Source of the DNA: JACQKD01 sp964614265
GTDB taxonomy: Bacteria > Patescibacteriota > Minisyncoccia > Phycocordibacterales > UBA918
Length of the DNA stretch: 5,248 nt
NCBI GenBank assembly: GCA_964614265.1
Contig: CAZTKT010000042.1
Span: 1 to 5,248, forward strand
Direction: 5' to 3'
In this document: in pieces, positions 4,155 to 5,248 of the stretch
How positions within the stretch are numbered: position 1 is the stretch's first letter
How the letters are laid out: the number at the start of each line of letters is the position of its first letter
Program-made: the position numbers and the translations under genes
The notes under the pieces: model-generated
What the model saw: only the letters and a program-made list of their open reading frames with translations
The model's database searches: none
Told to the model about the DNA's origin: nothing

Positions 4155-4769
4155 ATGCAAAAAGACATAGAAATCGAGATACGCGGTCCGCTTACCGTAG
4201 AGAAATATACTGAACTAAAGACCTTTCTTGATGCCAATGGAAAAAAGACTGGTGAAAAAGATCGCGTACTTATTGATTACTCCACATTCCTTCCCGGCGG
4301 AGTCGCCGATCGTCAAAAAGACATCCGGCTTCGGGTGACGAATGGAATTCCCGAAATAATCGTGAAGATCGGCACCTGGGGCGAAAACGAACAGCGCAAA
4401 GAACTCTCGGTCACCACCTCGCACGGTACCTTTGACACGCTCACTGAAATTTTTGCGGCACTTGGATACGAAAAAGGAATGCTGTGTGTCCGCAAAAGCC
4501 AAGTGTACGAATATAAAGATATTGAGTTTGCGCTTGTCGAAGTACCCGGACATAGTTACTACTATGAAGCAGAAAAGATGGCGCATAGCGACGAAGATGC
4601 TGATGCATTAACGAAAGAGATCGTTGATGTCTGTGACGAACTTAACCTCCCAGTATTTAAGAAAGAGGAATTTTTCGCATACATAGAGACACTTAATAAA
4701 GAAGCGAACGAAGTATTTGATGCATCGACTGCGTCGCCACACTATTTCAAAGAACGGTTTGGAGTGTAG
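4155..4769 (+). CDS. CYTH-domain protein (CyaB / thiamine-triphosphatase-like fold)
   Basis: The product is 204 residues spanning one CYTH domain. CYTH enzymes are tunnel-fold proteins that bind triphosphorylated substrates with metal ions; members include class IV adenylate cyclase, thiamine triphosphatase and inorganic triphosphatase. Visible marks are IEIEIRG at 5-11 (the ExExK signature with Arg 10 in place of Lys), DIRLRV at 56-61 giving two inward Arg, EIIVKIG at 67-73 (Lys 71), RKELSV at 81-86, VRKSQVYEYKDIEFALVEV at 112-130 and YYEAEKM at 136-142 (ExE in the late acidic strand). The C-terminal 40 residues are helical. The start at 4155 puts the signature at the N-terminus as in the family; the in-frame ATG at 4092 would add an unlike Cys-rich segment. 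There is no Shine-Dalgarno. The substrate cannot be told from sequence. The gene stands alone and is convergent with the zinc-ribbon gene. Confidence 0.88.
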   Translation: MQKDIEIEIRGPLTVEKYTELKTFLDANGKKTGEKDRVLIDYSTFLPGGVADRQKDIRLRVTNGIPEIIVKIGTWGENEQRKELSVTTSHGTFDTLTEIFAALGYEKGMLCVRKSQVYEYKDIEFALVEVPGHSYYYEAEKMAHSDEDADALTKEIVDVCDELNLPVFKKEEFFAYIETLNKEANEVFDASTASPHYFKERFGV

Positions 4770-4797
4770 GTTGTGCTATTTAGTACAAATAAATATA

Positions 4798-4845
4798 GGC
4801 GGTGAGATTTGAAAATCCCCACCGCCCATTTTCCTTTTCCTTTTG
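4798..4845. terminator. Shared terminator between the CYTH and zinc-ribbon genes
   Basis: GGCGGTG (4798-4804) pairs with CACCGCC (4820-4826), and inside it GATTT (4806-4810) can pair with AAATC past a small bulge. On + it is followed by the T-rich ATTTTCCTTTTCCTTTTG; on - by an AT-rich TATATTTATTTG. It lies between two convergent genes and probably serves both. Confidence 0.8.
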
Positions 4846-4861
4846 ACGACCCTGCGTTCAG

Positions 4862-5116
4862 TTACCCATGGTGACCTTTCACAAAGACCTTGCCACGGAT
4901 CATTTTGTGGACGGGACGATGTTTGACCGTTGCATGACGAGCAAACTCCTGTCGACAATTATGACATCGCAGATCTCCGTGAGTTAGGTCCTCCGTGATC
5001 CCACTCACAAAACACTTCACAAGCATACCGCCTCCCTCCTTACGATAGCGGTAAAGCTTAGCTTGGCACTTCGCGCAGTGCACATCAATCGTGTAGATTT
5101 TTACCTTTTTTTCCAT
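4862..5116 (-). CDS. Small zinc-ribbon protein of unknown function
   Basis: The product is 84 residues. Metal-site candidates are CAKC at 14-17 and CHNC at 51-54, a Cys4 zinc ribbon with knuckles about 34 residues apart, plus an extra Cys 35 in LVKCF. Between the knuckles lie a basic Tyr-rich strand (KLYRYRKEGGG) and DLTHGDLR. After the second knuckle the chain is basic and His-rich (HATVKHRPVHKMIRGKVFVK), which would suit nucleic acid contact. I associate this pattern (CxxC, Tyr/Lys strand, G-L-V-K, CxxC, then a GKV-type ending) with small conserved hypothetical proteins in Parcubacteria-type and other bacteria, from memory only. AGGA at 5123-5126, six bases before ATG 5116, supports the start. 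It has its own upstream region and ends at the shared terminator. Confidence 0.85.
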   Translation of the reverse strand: MEKKVKIYTIDVHCAKCQAKLYRYRKEGGGMLVKCFVSGITEDLTHGDLRCHNCRQEFARHATVKHRPVHKMIRGKVFVKGHHG

Positions 5117-5248
5117 AACTGTTCCTAAAACGATGCTCTAATTGCGTCGAATTTTGGTGGGCATGCCCCCACACAAGCATTACATGAGACGCAAGACCTA
5201 AACGCCTTTTCGGGAGGCTCAGTTTGATATAGTACGGCTCTATCTAAA
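5117..5248. other. Upstream region of the zinc-ribbon gene
   Basis: No ORF is supported. GTGGG (5157-5161) can pair with CCCAC (5168-5172), and the core GGGCATGCCC (5159-5168) is a perfect 10-bp palindrome, a possible operator or leader hairpin about 40 bases upstream of the start codon. GCCT/AGGC can form a weak stem at 5204-5218. No promoter with both boxes is recognisable. Confidence 0.4.

Overview
The window looks like bacterial chromosome, most likely from a Candidate Phyla Radiation (Patescibacteria/Parcubacteria-type) genome. This is inferred, not proven, from the mix of a stand-alone CYTH protein, a small Cys4/Cys5 zinc-ribbon protein of a type I associate with these genomes, an orphan glutamate-5-kinase-like protein, and several short genes without recognisable families. 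The genes read cleanly with the standard bacterial code (TAA, TAG and TGA all act as stops). No tRNA, rRNA, CRISPR array, transposase or integrase gene was found.

Layout. Positions 1-340 hold a small hypothetical gene on + and possibly the tail of a gene entering from the left. Positions 339-553 are an odd AT-rich stretch with a 21-bp tandem repeat and a protein-like minus-strand frame interrupted by one stop. Positions 545-1192 (+) encode an unrecognised soluble, charged, helical protein. Positions 1193-1496 are intergenic and end in the best sigma70-type promoter of the window. That promoter drives 1497-2231 (+), an unrecognised membrane protein closed by a good intrinsic terminator at 2274-2305. 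The strand then switches. Minus genes at 2515-2847 (unknown, 110 aa) and 2982-3806 (ProB-like amino acid kinase) are separated by a perfect 36-nt inverted repeat. Positions 3807-4154 hold no gene but carry several hairpins, two of them shaped like minus-strand terminators. A CYTH-domain gene (4155-4769, +) converges on a zinc-ribbon gene (4862-5116, -) across a shared, apparently bidirectional terminator. The last 132 bases are upstream sequence of the zinc-ribbon gene.

The genes do not form one obvious pathway. Each appears to be its own transcription unit with its own terminator. Only three products can be placed in families: ProB-like kinase, CYTH phosphohydrolase/cyclase fold, and zinc ribbon. 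I did not find a convincing new multi-gene system. The points most worth a second look are the repeat-bearing minus-strand frame at 365-553, the structured leader upstream of the ProB-like gene, and the PUA-less, apparently orphan ProB itself.
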